Shown piece by piece: positions 19,021-27,933 of a stretch of DNA of 64,000 nucleotides. The translations under genes were made by a program, and so were the position numbers. The notes beneath the pieces were generated by a model that had not been told where the DNA came from, searched no databases, and saw only the letters and a program-made list of their open reading frames with translations. Positions within the stretch are counted from its first letter, which is position 1, and each line of letters begins with the position of its first letter. This DNA comes from Flavivirga spongiicola (lineage in GTDB: Bacteria; Bacteroidota; Bacteroidia; Flavobacteriales; Flavobacteriaceae), in the NCBI RefSeq assembly GCF_030540825.1, contig NZ_JAUOEO010000001.1, forward strand, positions 3,011,001 through 3,075,000, read 5' to 3'.

Positions 19021-19158
19021 TTTCTGCGTAGGCAAGAATCTCAATCGTACCCCATTTTATATAGCCCAGAGTTATTATTGTTTTACAAGCTCGTCAATGT
19101 CTATTAATCATTTAAATATGATCATTCAAAGTGGATTACTGTTTACACAGGAATGACA
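19021..19158. repeat. Dispersed repeat with CTGCGTAGG/GGAATGAC ends
   Basis: TTCTGCGTAGGCAAGAATCTC at the left resembles the 4287 copy, and CACAGGAATGACAAAA at the right is the other end of this kind of element. No gene lies inside. The boundaries are approximate. Confidence 0.4.
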
Positions 19159-19214
19159 AAAGAAATAAGCAAGATTGTAATGAGATTTAAGTAGATATTA
19201 CTTTGACATAATAT

Positions 19215-19697
19215 TTAACTATCTAAAAGAAATCCTATAAAAAAACCTAAGTAAATGATGGCCGTAATGAATTTTATAAAGGTAGATGCTATGAAGCCAA
19301 TAAAAGATCCAAAAGCTGCTTTAGTAGCAGTTTTAGTGTCCGTTTTGTTTAAAAGTTCTCCTATTAATGCCCCAACAAAAGGTCCAATAATAATACCACC
19401 AGGAATAGGACTTAAAAGCCCTGCTATAAGTCCTATGGTGGTACCAATCATGCCATATTTAGTACCTCCAAACCGTTTAGTGCCCATGGCAGGAATAATA
19501 TAATCTAAGACCCAAATAAGTACTGCTATAATTAATGTCGTTATTATAAATGACTTGCTTATTGTTATGGTGTCTGTGAAGTAAAGTATTAAAAGTCCAA
19601 CCCAACTTGTTAGGGGGCCAGGTAGCACTGGTAAAAAACTGCCTATAATACCTAAAATCATAAATAAAGCAGCAATAATAATTAAAACAATGTCCAT
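19215..19697 (-). CDS. DUF456 family membrane protein
   Basis: The 160-residue protein is almost entirely hydrophobic, with about four to five membrane segments and small-residue motifs typical of DUF456 (FLPVLPGPLTSW, IPGGIIIGPFVGALIGEL). Its role is unknown in the family. It is a single gene, divergent from the BlaI operon, whose operator region starts about 60 bases upstream of its start. Confidence 0.85.
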   Translation of the reverse strand: MDIVLIIIAALFMILGIIGSFLPVLPGPLTSWVGLLILYFTDTITISKSFIITTLIIAVLIWVLDYIIPAMGTKRFGGTKYGMIGTTIGLIAGLLSPIPGGIIIGPFVGALIGELLNKTDTKTATKAAFGSFIGFIASTFIKFITAIIYLGFFIGFLLDS

Positions 19698-19757
19698 AAA
19701 GGTATTTAAGTTTTATGATGATTAGACGTATTGGGAAGATAAATGTTACATTTTTTG

Positions 19758-19823
19758 AACTAAATATTTAGTTTGAACTAAATATTTAGTTATATTAGCA
19801 AAGTGAAATATTTCACTTTGCTA
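19758..19823. promoter_or_regulatory. Operator array of the first BlaI module
   Basis: Two perfect copies of AACTAAATATTTAGTT occur at 19758-19773 and 19776-19791 with an 18-base period. A perfect 28-bp palindrome at 19796-19823 follows (half site TAGCAAAGTGAAAT). They lie 70-140 bases upstream of the BlaI gene and are the obvious binding sites for its product. They differ from the CTACA-n2-TGTAG boxes of the second module. Confidence 0.7.
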
Positions 19824-19872
19824 TGCTGGACTTGATTCAGTATCTCATTAAATTAAATAAAAGTATCAAAAA

Positions 19873-19894
19873 GATACTGAAATAAATTCAGCAT
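19873..19894. repeat. CTGAA/TTCAG palindrome, copy 2
   Basis: GATACTGAA-n4-TTCAGCAT lies only two bases before the ATG of the BlaI gene, where a ribosome would bind. A matching CAGTATCT at about 19838 could pair alternatively with AGATACTG. Confidence 0.6.
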
Positions 19895-19896
19895 TC

Positions 19897-20256
19897 ATGA
19901 AACAACTTACAAAAGCAGAAGAAGACATCATGCAAATACTTTGGGAGTTAAAAAAAGCCAATGTTAAAGCTATAATAGAGCAGTTTTCTGAACCTAAGCC
20001 TGCTTATAATACGGTGTCTACCATTGTTAGAATTTTAGAAAACAAAGGATTTGTAGGTTACGAAAAAGAAGGAAAAGGACATATCTATTTTCCATTAGTT
20101 GCAAAACAGGACTATAGCAATCAGTCTATAAATAAGTTAGTTGATAATTACTTCCAAGGATCTTTTAAAAGTATGGTGTCTTTTTTTGTGAAGAAGAATG
20201 ATATGAATATTAAAGATTTAGAATCTGTTTTAAAAGAGATTAATAAAAAACAATAG
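19897..20256 (+). CDS. BlaI/MecI family transcriptional repressor
   Basis: The 119-residue protein has the Penicillinase_R winged helix: LTKAEEDIMQILWELKKANV at the start, then YNTVSTIVRILENKGFVGYEKEGK (read in two pieces), and a C-terminal dimer helix. In this family an M56 sensor protease inactivates the repressor when a ligand is sensed. The M56 gene follows after two bases. The palindromes upstream suggest autorepression of the operon. No beta-lactamase is present, so the regulated process is something else. Confidence 0.93.
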   Translation: MKQLTKAEEDIMQILWELKKANVKAIIEQFSEPKPAYNTVSTIVRILENKGFVGYEKEGKGHIYFPLVAKQDYSNQSINKLVDNYFQGSFKSMVSFFVKKNDMNIKDLESVLKEINKKQ

Positions 20257-20258
20257 TT

Positions 20259-22667
20259 ATGATACATTATATTATCCAAACCATTGCGTTTCAACTTTTC
20301 TTTTTGTTAGTATATGATGTATTTCTAAAAAGAGAAACGTTTTTTAATTGGAACAGAATGTATCTTTTATCAACAGGAGTTCTATCTTTAATACTACCTT
20401 TTATAAAAGTTGATAGTTTTAAAAAAGTAGTTCCACAGGACTATATCGTTTCATTACCTGAAATTGTCTTAGGGCAATCACCTGTAAACTCTAATAATAC
20501 TATATTATTAGATGTCGTGGTATTAAACACAAATGCATTATCAATATGGGAAGTTATATTTTATATAGGTGTTTTAGTTGCCTTTAGTTTATTTCTTTTT
20601 AAAGTTATTAAGATTTTCTCTTTGGTAATAAAAAACCCAAAGCAATCTATTGGAAAAGTTGTATTAGTTGAATTATTAAATAGTAATGCAGCCTTTTCGT
20701 TTTTCCATTATATTTTTTTAGGAGAACATATAAAAATAGAAGATAAAGAAACTATTTTAAAACACGAGCTTATACATACAGAGCAAAAACACACTATAGA
20801 TTTATTGTTTTTTGAAGTGCTACGCATTTTATTTTGGTTTAATCCTTTGGTGTATATGTATCAAAATAGAATAGCAACACTTCATGAGTTTATAGCCGAT
20901 GCCAATGCTTTAAAACATCAAAATAAAGAAGCGTATTATCAAAACTTATTAGCTCAGGTTTTTGAGACTAAAAATATATCATTCATCAATACTTTTTTCA
21001 ATCAATCATTAATCAAAAAACGAATCGTCATGTTATCAAAATCAAAATCAAAACAGATCCATCTATTTAAATATGCATTGTTAATTCCTATGGTTTTTGG
21101 GATGTTGGTATACACGTCATCTGAAGGGCAAGAGATTCAAAAGGAATCTATAAATTTAAGTCAATATACTTATACTTTAAACGTTGGAGAAAAGGAAATG
21201 TCTATCGAAAACAAAAAGATTCATAATAATTATGAAGCATTTTTAAAGTCACATCCAGATTATGTAAGTTGGGCACATTTTGATGAGGAAAAGAAGACAG
21301 CGACTTATAGTGTACATTCCTTAAATGAGAAGGTTCCAGAATATTATGAACCAGAACCTTGGGTGGTAAATTCTTCTGAAGGTCAAGCATATAAAATGTA
21401 TGTGTATTTTAAGAACATTCCAGAAAGTGCAGAAAGTAAAAAGCGACAGAAAGAAGAGCTTTTAAAGTTAAAAGAGAAATATACAAATGCATCTGAAGTC
21501 CCATTTTCAGTAATTGAAAACGTACCTGTCTTTCCAGAATGTGAAAGAGAGAAGAGTAATGCAAAGAAAAGAGATTGCACGTCTAAAAAAATAGCGCAAT
21601 TTGTAAATAGAAACTTCAATACAGAATTGGCTAGTGCTTTAAACTTGACAGGTAGACAGCGTATTAATGTGATTTTTAAAATAGACAAAACAGGTAGTAT
21701 TACTGGTGTACGAGCAAGAGCACCACATCCAGATTTAGAAGCTGAAGCAATAAGGGTTATTAAAGCTTTACCGAAAATGATTCCAGGGACACATAAAGGT
21801 AAATCTGTGATTGTACCTTATTCTTTGCCAATAATATTTCAGGTGGCAGATGCAACAGAGATGTTGGATGAAGTAGAAGTTCCTTTTGCTGTTATTGAGA
21901 ATGTGCCAGTATTTCCAGGATGTGAAGACCTACTTAGTAATGCTGATAAGAAAAAATGTATGAATGAAAATATCACCAATTTTATAATTGAAAATTTCAA
22001 TACTAAAGTTGCTGACCAAAATGGATTAAGTGGTAGACAACGTATTAATGTTATTTTTAAAATAGATGCTGAAGGTAACATAAGTACAGATGAGATAAGA
22101 GCAAGAGCTCCGCATATTGATTTAGAAGCAGAGGCCATACGAGTTATTTCTGCTATACCTAAAATGAAACCAGGTGTTCAGCGCGGTAAAAATGTAACTG
22201 TATCTTATTCCTTGCCAATAATATTTGATGTTGAAAATGATACGCAAATGTTAGACGAAGTTGCTATTTCGGGTTATGAGAAAGATAAGTTAGATATTTC
22301 TGTTCCTTATTCTGTTGTGGATAAAGCACCAATATTCCCAGGCTGTGAATCATTGCAAGACAAACAAGAGCAAAAAAAATGTACTTCAAATGCCATTACA
22401 AAGCATGTAAACAGAAATTTTAATACAGAATTAGCGACTGAGTTAGGTTTGTCTGGGAGGCAACGTATAAATGTTATTTTTAAAATTAATAAAGAAGGTA
22501 ATATAACGGGAGTACGTTCCAGAGCACCACACCCAGCTTTAGAGGTAGAAGCTATACGCGTAATTAATACTTTGCCTAAAATGATACCGGGTGAGCAGCG
22601 GGGTAAAAAAGTTGATGTGCCTTATTCGTTGCCAATAATTTTTCAGGTAGCAGAAGAAAAGAAATGA
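20259..22667 (+). CDS. BlaR1-like M56 metallopeptidase with three TonB-C-like repeats
   Basis: The 802-residue protein begins with about four membrane segments in residues 1-290. The zinc site HELIH is at 169-173, with a later HEFIADANA segment as in M56. After the last membrane segment (about 272-288) comes a 120-residue spacer. Then three tandem repeats of about 120 residues lie near 415-540, 545-670 and 678-802. Each has a P-x-C-x11-C segment, a GRQRINVIFKI strand, and PKM-PG...YSLPIIF, like the TonB C-terminal domain. Known BlaR1 sensors carry a penicillin-binding domain here instead. It is translationally coupled to the next gene by a 4-base overlap. Confidence 0.88.
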   Translation: MIHYIIQTIAFQLFFLLVYDVFLKRETFFNWNRMYLLSTGVLSLILPFIKVDSFKKVVPQDYIVSLPEIVLGQSPVNSNNTILLDVVVLNTNALSIWEVIFYIGVLVAFSLFLFKVIKIFSLVIKNPKQSIGKVVLVELLNSNAAFSFFHYIFLGEHIKIEDKETILKHELIHTEQKHTIDLLFFEVLRILFWFNPLVYMYQNRIATLHEFIADANALKHQNKEAYYQNLLAQVFETKNISFINTFFNQSLIKKRIVMLSKSKSKQIHLFKYALLIPMVFGMLVYTSSEGQEIQKESINLSQYTYTLNVGEKEMSIENKKIHNNYEAFLKSHPDYVSWAHFDEEKKTATYSVHSLNEKVPEYYEPEPWVVNSSEGQAYKMYVYFKNIPESAESKKRQKEELLKLKEKYTNASEVPFSVIENVPVFPECEREKSNAKKRDCTSKKIAQFVNRNFNTELASALNLTGRQRINVIFKIDKTGSITGVRARAPHPDLEAEAIRVIKALPKMIPGTHKGKSVIVPYSLPIIFQVADATEMLDEVEVPFAVIENVPVFPGCEDLLSNADKKKCMNENITNFIIENFNTKVADQNGLSGRQRINVIFKIDAEGNISTDEIRARAPHIDLEAEAIRVISAIPKMKPGVQRGKNVTVSYSLPIIFDVENDTQMLDEVAISGYEKDKLDISVPYSVVDKAPIFPGCESLQDKQEQKKCTSNAITKHVNRNFNTELATELGLSGRQRINVIFKINKEGNITGVRSRAPHPALEVEAIRVINTLPKMIPGEQRGKKVDVPYSLPIIFQVAEEKK

Positions 22668-23806
22668 TTAGAATCACCTTATTGCTACTACTAATATCAT
22701 TTAAAATCGAAGCGCAAATTTCGGTTTTACATATGGCAGATAGTTTATATGCCCATGGTCATTACACTAAAGCCATAGAGTATTATAAAGCATATAAAAA
22801 TCAATCTGAAGCTTCCGACAAAATAGCTAAGGCATATATTGCTATTGGGAATTACGAAGAAGCATTAAAGAATTATAAGACGAGTATAGATGTGCATCCA
22901 AAAGATGCGTTGTTAAAATACGAATACGCTAAATTACTTTCTAAAACTAAAAAGTATAGAGCTGCTACAAATGTTTTTAATGATTTGGTTTATGTAGATA
23001 ATAAAAACCCTAATTACCATTATGAACTTGGTTTGGTTTTAGAACAATTAAAAGATTCCACTGCAATGAATCATTTTCGTGCTACATATAATTTAGACCA
23101 AACCCACCAAAAGGCTATTTATAAAATAGCAAAATATTATCTCCAAAAGAGAAAACACCCGTTAGTTAACAAATATGTTGATAAAGGTTTAAAAGTCTAT
23201 GAAGGTAATGTGAAGCTTATAAGTTTAAAAGCACAAAATTATTATTGGCAACAGTATTATAGAAAAGCAGCTATTTGGTTCGAAAAACTAATAGAACTTG
23301 GCGAATCTTCCGAATTTATTCACGAAAAACTTAGTTCATGTTATTATAAACATTATGAATTTAAAAAGACTATTGAGCAACTAAAATTGGTATTAAAATA
23401 TAATAAGAACGATGTCACTTCTATATATGTTATAGGGGCATGCTATTATGAACTTGACGATTTTGTTAACGCAGAAAAGTATATAAAACAATTTTTAGCC
23501 TTAAAGGATTTACCATTAGATGCAGAATATTCAAAATTGGCTCGCGCATTAAATAGGCAAAAAAAGTATAGTGAATCTATAGAAACGCTAAAAAAAGCCA
23601 TAAAAGAAAACCCTGATAATACGGGTACGCATTTCTTTTTACTAATAACGAAGGATGCTTATTATGCAGATTTAGATGCTAAACTTGTCATGTATAATAA
23701 CTTTAAAAAGAAATTCCCGTCAGGTTTCCATATAGAATACATTGATAGACGTATTAGTGAGTTAAAGAAAGAAAAATTCATGAAGGACGGGTTAAAAGGT
23801 CATTAA
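22664..23806 (+). CDS. Secreted tetratricopeptide-repeat protein
   Basis: A short signal peptide (ending in IEAQ) precedes about ten TPR units, for example YAHGHYTKAIEYYKAYK, AIGNYEEALKNYKTS and KKYSESIETLKKAIKENPDN. At 380 residues the protein is probably periplasmic and acts as a binding scaffold. It overlaps the M56 gene by 4 bases and so belongs to the BlaI operon. Its partners may be the TonB-C-like repeats of that protein. A MITE lies directly downstream. Confidence 0.85.
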   Translation: MIRITLLLLLISFKIEAQISVLHMADSLYAHGHYTKAIEYYKAYKNQSEASDKIAKAYIAIGNYEEALKNYKTSIDVHPKDALLKYEYAKLLSKTKKYRAATNVFNDLVYVDNKNPNYHYELGLVLEQLKDSTAMNHFRATYNLDQTHQKAIYKIAKYYLQKRKHPLVNKYVDKGLKVYEGNVKLISLKAQNYYWQQYYRKAAIWFEKLIELGESSEFIHEKLSSCYYKHYEFKKTIEQLKLVLKYNKNDVTSIYVIGACYYELDDFVNAEKYIKQFLALKDLPLDAEYSKLARALNRQKKYSESIETLKKAIKENPDNTGTHFFLLITKDAYYADLDAKLVMYNNFKKKFPSGFHIEYIDRRISELKKEKFMKDGLKGH

Positions 23807-23807
23807 A

Positions 23808-23973
23808 ATAGAACTCATCTTGACTTTTTTATTTAAGCGAAAAGTCATGCTTTTATTTCTAGATAAAGTCTTTTTTGTGCATCATAGCATGGCTACGATG
23901 TAATAAAAAGACAAAATATGGGAATAAAATGATGATTTTGTAGCAAATCATAGAAAGTCAAGATGAGTTCATA
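23808..23973. mobile_element. MITE: full-length palindrome with 17-bp terminal inverted repeats
   Basis: GAACTCATCTTGACTTT at 23811-23827 is matched exactly by its reverse complement at 23954-23970. ATA flanks both ends (23808-23810 and 23971-23973), a likely 3-bp target duplication. The interior also pairs: GTCTTTTT with AAAAAGAC, and CATCATAGC with GCTACGATG around the centre. No transposase is encoded. It separates the BlaI operon from the solo lipoprotein gene. Confidence 0.75.
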
Positions 23974-24009
23974 CAAAAAAATTGTATTTTTCGGTTTCAG
24001 TTTTAATCC

Positions 24010-24486
24010 ATGAGACAGATTTGTGTTTTTCTAATAGTCATATTGCTTAATTCCTGTGGGTATTTTAATGTAAAAAAAACATCTTCTGAAACTTTTTTAA
24101 ATGAAGAGTTACAAACCTTTAAATGGAACGATGTTGATGAATACCCAACATTTTCCTTGTGTGATTCTTTGTCTACCAAACAAGAAAAAAAAGAGTGTTT
24201 CACAAGCGTTTTAACAGGACATATATTTAAACATCTGCAAGAAGAAATTATTGTTGTAACTCAGGATATTAATGATACTATAGATTTGAAGCTTCAAGTA
24301 TCGGAAATGGGCGCTATCATTTTGTTGGAAACCAAAATAGATAGTCTGACCATACAGGAAATACCAAACATTAATGATTTGCTAACCGAAAGCTTAGAGG
24401 CTTTACCTAAAATTTTTCCAGCTATAAAACGCGGACAACAGGTGACTACAGAATTTAAATTACCAATCATTATAGGTGTTAACTGA
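24010..24486 (+). CDS. Lipoprotein related to the M56 TonB-C-like repeats
   Basis: The 158-residue product has a lipobox (LLNSCG, Cys16). Its body resembles one repeat of the upstream M56 protein: YPTFSLCDSLSTKQEKKEC matches the P-x-C-x11-C segment, and EALPKIFPAIKRGQQ...FKLPIII matches the repeat end. The central strands are diverged (no GRQRINV). It probably belonged to the same operon before the MITE inserted between them. Function is unknown; a periplasmic binding role is inferred. Confidence 0.7.
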   Translation: MRQICVFLIVILLNSCGYFNVKKTSSETFLNEELQTFKWNDVDEYPTFSLCDSLSTKQEKKECFTSVLTGHIFKHLQEEIIVVTQDINDTIDLKLQVSEMGAIILLETKIDSLTIQEIPNINDLLTESLEALPKIFPAIKRGQQVTTEFKLPIIIGVN

Positions 24487-24488
24487 TA

Positions 24489-25613
24489 CTATTTTTTAAA
24501 CGTCCTGCCTTTCCATTTATAGGTTTTAAAAAGAGATACAAAAGCGACGTAGAAACTAAAAAAAGGATATATAATAAATCCGAAAGCAAAATTTCTTAAG
24601 ACGGACTTCTGATTAAAAAAATAGGCTGCTTTATAGATTAGGAAGAAATCGATATTAAATTTTATTATTAAAATATAACTCCAGATTTTAAAATTAAAAA
24701 GATTAAAGATCGAAAGTAACAAAGTTGAAAGGACTAATCCGTTCATTAATAAAACCATAAGTCCGGTAAATTTCCCAAACCAATTATTGTAAGCGCTCGT
24801 TTTTGAAGCCCACCGAATACGTTGTGATATTAAATCTCTCCATGATGGCTGTGATTGTGTTTTTACAATAGCTTGTTCGCATTTTAAATAATGAAGTTGT
24901 TTGGGGTATGTTTTAGTCACTTTTTCAAGTAGAAAAATATCATCACCACTTGCAATATCTGTATTGCCTTCAAAACCGTTTAGTTCTCGAAATAATGTTT
25001 TTTCATATCCAAAATTAGCACCATTGCAAAGAAATGGTTGTTTTATACCAAAACCACCTATCGTCGCTCCCTGTAAACTCAAACTATCCAATAATTGAAA
25101 TTGTTCTAAAAAACTACTGGAATTCGTATAGGTAATTGGAGCCGCCATGCACTTTGCATTTGTTTTTTGAATAAAGGCATCAAAGCTATCCAACCAATAT
25201 TTTGGCAATAAACAATCAGCATCCGTTGTTATAATCCATTTGTTTTTTGAATGATTAACAGCCGTTGTTATCGCATCTTTTTTGGGGGCATTAGAAGTTC
25301 TTTCATTCTTAATAACTTTTATGTCATGTTGAACATTCTCGAGAAACCCCATAATTAAGTCAACCGAATTATCAACCGAATCATCATCAACAAAAATAAT
25401 TTCAAATAAATGATTCGGATATCCTAACGCGTCTATAGATTCTAATAAACCAGGTAAATTTTTTGCCTCATTTCTAAAAGGGATAATAACCGAAAATGTG
25501 GTTTTTGGAGGGCCACCTTCTAATTTAAACAATTTAATCTTATCAAAACCAAAAACGAAACTCCCTATTAAAAATAGATAGCCTATAGTGATAAAGATGC
25601 TTATCAAAACCAT
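24489..25613 (-). CDS. Family 2 glycosyltransferase, membrane-bound
   Basis: The 374-residue protein has one N-terminal membrane segment, then a GT-A domain beginning FSVIIPFRNEAKNLPGLLES. The nucleotide and metal site DDDSVDNS and the TTDADCLLP motif follow, with a QRIRWASK (QxxRW) motif near residue 265 as in processive GT2 enzymes. Three C-terminal membrane helices close it. It lies two bases after a flippase-like gene, so the pair probably makes or moves a lipid-linked glycan or glycolipid. The substrate is unknown. Confidence 0.9.
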   Translation of the reverse strand: MVLISIFITIGYLFLIGSFVFGFDKIKLFKLEGGPPKTTFSVIIPFRNEAKNLPGLLESIDALGYPNHLFEIIFVDDDSVDNSVDLIMGFLENVQHDIKVIKNERTSNAPKKDAITTAVNHSKNKWIITTDADCLLPKYWLDSFDAFIQKTNAKCMAAPITYTNSSSFLEQFQLLDSLSLQGATIGGFGIKQPFLCNGANFGYEKTLFRELNGFEGNTDIASGDDIFLLEKVTKTYPKQLHYLKCEQAIVKTQSQPSWRDLISQRIRWASKTSAYNNWFGKFTGLMVLLMNGLVLSTLLLSIFNLFNFKIWSYILIIKFNIDFFLIYKAAYFFNQKSVLRNFAFGFIIYPFFSFYVAFVSLFKTYKWKGRTFKK

Positions 25614-25615
25614 AA

Positions 25616-26575
25616 TTAATGAGGGTCTTTTGGAAGGTTAAAATTAATGACAAAGTAGCTCCCGATCATACTTGGTAAAACAAAATTCAACAGCCACATC
25701 ATAGCTATAGTGCTTAAAATAGTGATTTCGCTAAAACCTATAAAACCAAATAAATAAATAGCAACGCTTCCTTTTATAACAACATCAAATATAAAAATAG
25801 AAGGAATTATGGAGGCTAATAAATACATAGAAGTAATAACAGTCATAGCATTGAAGTATGATATTTCAGTTCCGAATAATTGTAACAAAAGGTAAAATTG
25901 AAACGAAAAAATCATATAACGTAGCATGGATAAAAATAAGGCAAAGCCCATTGTTTTTTTTGGAAATCCCAAAATAAAATGTTTAATTTTTTCTAAAGAA
26001 TACCCTTTAATAGTCAATTTTGTTTTTAGCACTATAAAAACTATCAAAGCAATAATAAGGAGTCCAATTAAAAGGTATTGGGCGAATTTATAATAATCAA
26101 TATTAACTTGATGTTTAGCTGTAAAGAAACAAAAACCAATAACCCCAAAAACAGTGGTAGTAAACATTTGCAATATATTGCCCAATAAATTAATTAGAAG
26201 AATGCGTTTTCTATAATTGGAAGTATAATAAATAGCTTTAGCACCATATTCGCCAATTCTATTAGGTGTAAATAATGAGGCTGTTAAAGAACCTAAACTT
26301 TGTTCGAAGGCATTTTTAAAACTTATTTTTTTTATAGGGGAGACTAGTGTTTGCCATTTTATAATCTCAAAAAACCAATTAAAAAATGTCAAAAAAAGCA
26401 ATGAAAGTATGCTTTTGAGTGATAAAATGTCTTTTTTTGATAAAAAACCAATAAAATCATGAAAATCTAGTTCTGGATTATTTATCAGTTTTTGGTATAT
26501 AAAATAAAAAGCCCCAATAACAATACTTAATTTAATAAGCTCAAAAAAGAATTGTTTAGTTTTGTACGGTAGCAT
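25616..26575 (-). CDS. YbhN/AglD-like flippase domain protein (UPF0104)
   Basis: The 319-residue integral membrane protein has about eight hydrophobic helices and the family segments TASLFTPNRIGEYGAKAIYY and GS near the middle, with the PSIFIFDVVIKGSVA region later. It belongs to the lysylphosphatidylglycerol synthase transmembrane superfamily without the synthase domain. It is the first gene of a two-gene operon with the GT2 gene. A role in lipid or glycolipid handling is inferred from that pairing. Confidence 0.85.
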   Translation of the reverse strand: MLPYKTKQFFFELIKLSIVIGAFYFIYQKLINNPELDFHDFIGFLSKKDILSLKSILSLLFLTFFNWFFEIIKWQTLVSPIKKISFKNAFEQSLGSLTASLFTPNRIGEYGAKAIYYTSNYRKRILLINLLGNILQMFTTTVFGVIGFCFFTAKHQVNIDYYKFAQYLLIGLLIIALIVFIVLKTKLTIKGYSLEKIKHFILGFPKKTMGFALFLSMLRYMIFSFQFYLLLQLFGTEISYFNAMTVITSMYLLASIIPSIFIFDVVIKGSVAIYLFGFIGFSEITILSTIAMMWLLNFVLPSMIGSYFVINFNLPKDPH

Positions 26576-26623
26576 GTATGTGATATACCTATAATTAAAT
26601 GCAAATTAAATCATTATTACGTT

Positions 26624-27259
26624 ATGACCTCAAATTTTAAAATATATATAAAAGCCTTTTGTGCGATCCTTTTTGTAATGAGTAGTCTTGTATCGACTTC
26701 ACAAGGTGATACAAGTACTTTTAAAGCGCAATTTGCATTAGGCTTAAACAGCCCGTCAAAGAATGGATTTGTTACTGGTTTTGAAGGAAAAACATATAAT
26801 TTACCAACAGTAAATTTAGGAATTCAATATATGTTTAAACCCATGCTTGGTGCAAAATTGGATTATAGCTTTAGTAGAATATCGAATCAAAAAGAAGCAC
26901 AGGCGTTTAAGCTTAATTACTCTCGTATCAATTTGCAAGCAGTTTATAATGCCAATAGAATCTTTAACTTGTCTCAAAATAAGGGCGTGTTTGTTCATGC
27001 AGGACCGGGGATCTCATCGGTGAAGCCTTTGGGGAATTTTACTCAAAATAAAACATCGTTTATGAATGCCATGGCTGGTGTAGAGCTCCATTTTGGAGTT
27101 TCAGATAAACTTTCTATTTATACGGATGTTTCGTATATACATGGGTTTGCAAAAGATTTTGCACCCATATCAGATGGATTTGGAGCATTTAACGGTAATC
27201 TTTTAACACTAACTGTAGGAGCTTCCATATCATTGAGTGGCTGTTATTATTGTGAATAG
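26624..27259 (+). CDS. Outer-membrane beta-barrel protein
   Basis: The 211-residue protein has a signal peptide of about 28 residues and then eight or so amphipathic beta strands ([22 protein letters not shown] in two strands, [25 protein letters not shown]), typical of a small OmpA/OmpX-like barrel. It ends in CYYCE, an odd Cys-containing tail. Its stop lies two bases before the ruvC ATG, so both may be on one transcript. No specific function can be assigned. Confidence 0.8.
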   Translation: MTSNFKIYIKAFCAILFVMSSLVSTSQGDTSTFKAQFALGLNSPSKNGFVTGFEGKTYNLPTVNLGIQYMFKPMLGAKLDYSFSRISNQKEAQAFKLNYSRINLQAVYNANRIFNLSQNKGVFVHAGPGISSVKPLGNFTQNKTSFMNAMAGVELHFGVSDKLSIYTDVSYIHGFAKDFAPISDGFGAFNGNLLTLTVGASISLSGCYYCE

Positions 27260-27260
27260 A

Positions 27261-27860
27261 ATGGATAAAGAAAGAATTATTTTAGGTATTGATCCTGGTA
27301 CAACTATTATGGGTTTTGGGCTTATAAAAGTGGTTGGAAAAACGATGCAATTTTTGCAGCTTAATGAACTCGACCTAAAAAAGTATGATGATCATTATCT
27401 AAAACTAAAACTCATTTTTGAACGAACTATTGAGCTTATTGACACTCACAATCCAGATGAAATTGCCATTGAAGCACCTTTTTTTGGTAAAAATGTGCAA
27501 AGTATGCTAAAACTTGGTAGAGCCCAAGGCGTGGCTATGGCAGCAGGCTTGAGTCGAGAAATACCAATTACAGAATACCTTCCTAAAAAGATAAAAATGG
27601 CAATAACAGGTAATGGAAATGCCAGTAAAGAGCAAGTTGCCAGAATGTTGCAGAGCATGCTGGGGTTGAAAACCTTGCCTAAAAATTTAGATGCTACTGA
27701 TGGCTTGGCGGCAGCAGTTTGCCATTTTTATAATTCCGGCAAAGTGAATATTGGTAAAAGTTATTCTGGTTGGGGTGCTTTTGTGAAACAGAATAGCCCC
27801 CTAACCCCCAAAGGGGGAACAAAAACAACTGTTGTTGACTTACGTAAAAAGAAAAATTAG
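27261..27860 (+). CDS. ruvC: Holliday junction resolvase RuvC
   Basis: RuvC cuts Holliday junctions made during homologous recombination. The acidic active site is complete: Asp in [14 protein letters not shown] near the start, Glu in IAIEAPFFG, and the Asp pair in [15 protein letters not shown] start it at the ATG after the barrel-gene stop; an earlier GTG-like start would add eight residues inside that gene. The last 20 or so residues ([19 protein letters not shown]) are encoded by a repeat element at 27795-27933, so the natural C-terminus has been replaced. Confidence 0.93.
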   Translation: MDKERIILGIDPGTTIMGFGLIKVVGKTMQFLQLNELDLKKYDDHYLKLKLIFERTIELIDTHNPDEIAIEAPFFGKNVQSMLKLGRAQGVAMAAGLSREIPITEYLPKKIKMAITGNGNASKEQVARMLQSMLGLKTLPKNLDATDGLAAAVCHFYNSGKVNIGKSYSGWGAFVKQNSPLTPKGGTKTTVVDLRKKKN

Positions 27861-27933
27861 TTTCAGTTTGCCAAAAAGAAATTATAATTTTAATGTTAAT
27901 AATCCCTCCCCTTTGGGGAGGATAGGAGGGGCT
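27795..27933. repeat. GC-rich inverted-repeat element across the ruvC/hemW junction
   Basis: The left arm begins AGCCCCCTAACCCCCAAAGG and the right arm, read in reverse complement, begins AGCCCCTCCTATCCTCCCCA and continues AAGGGG. The arms are clearly homologous and stand out as C/G-rich in an AT-rich region. The element encodes the RuvC tail and the first residues of the HemW frame. Confidence 0.7.

Noticed and set aside
19897..20256. BlaI/M56 pair as a beta-lactam resistance system
   Set aside because: No beta-lactamase or penicillin-binding-protein gene is nearby and the M56 protein lacks a penicillin-binding sensor domain.
21499..22655. Three long direct DNA repeats in the M56 gene considered as a possible assembly error
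   Set aside because: The copies are diverged in both DNA and protein sequence, so they are true tandem domains rather than a collapsed or duplicated read artefact.
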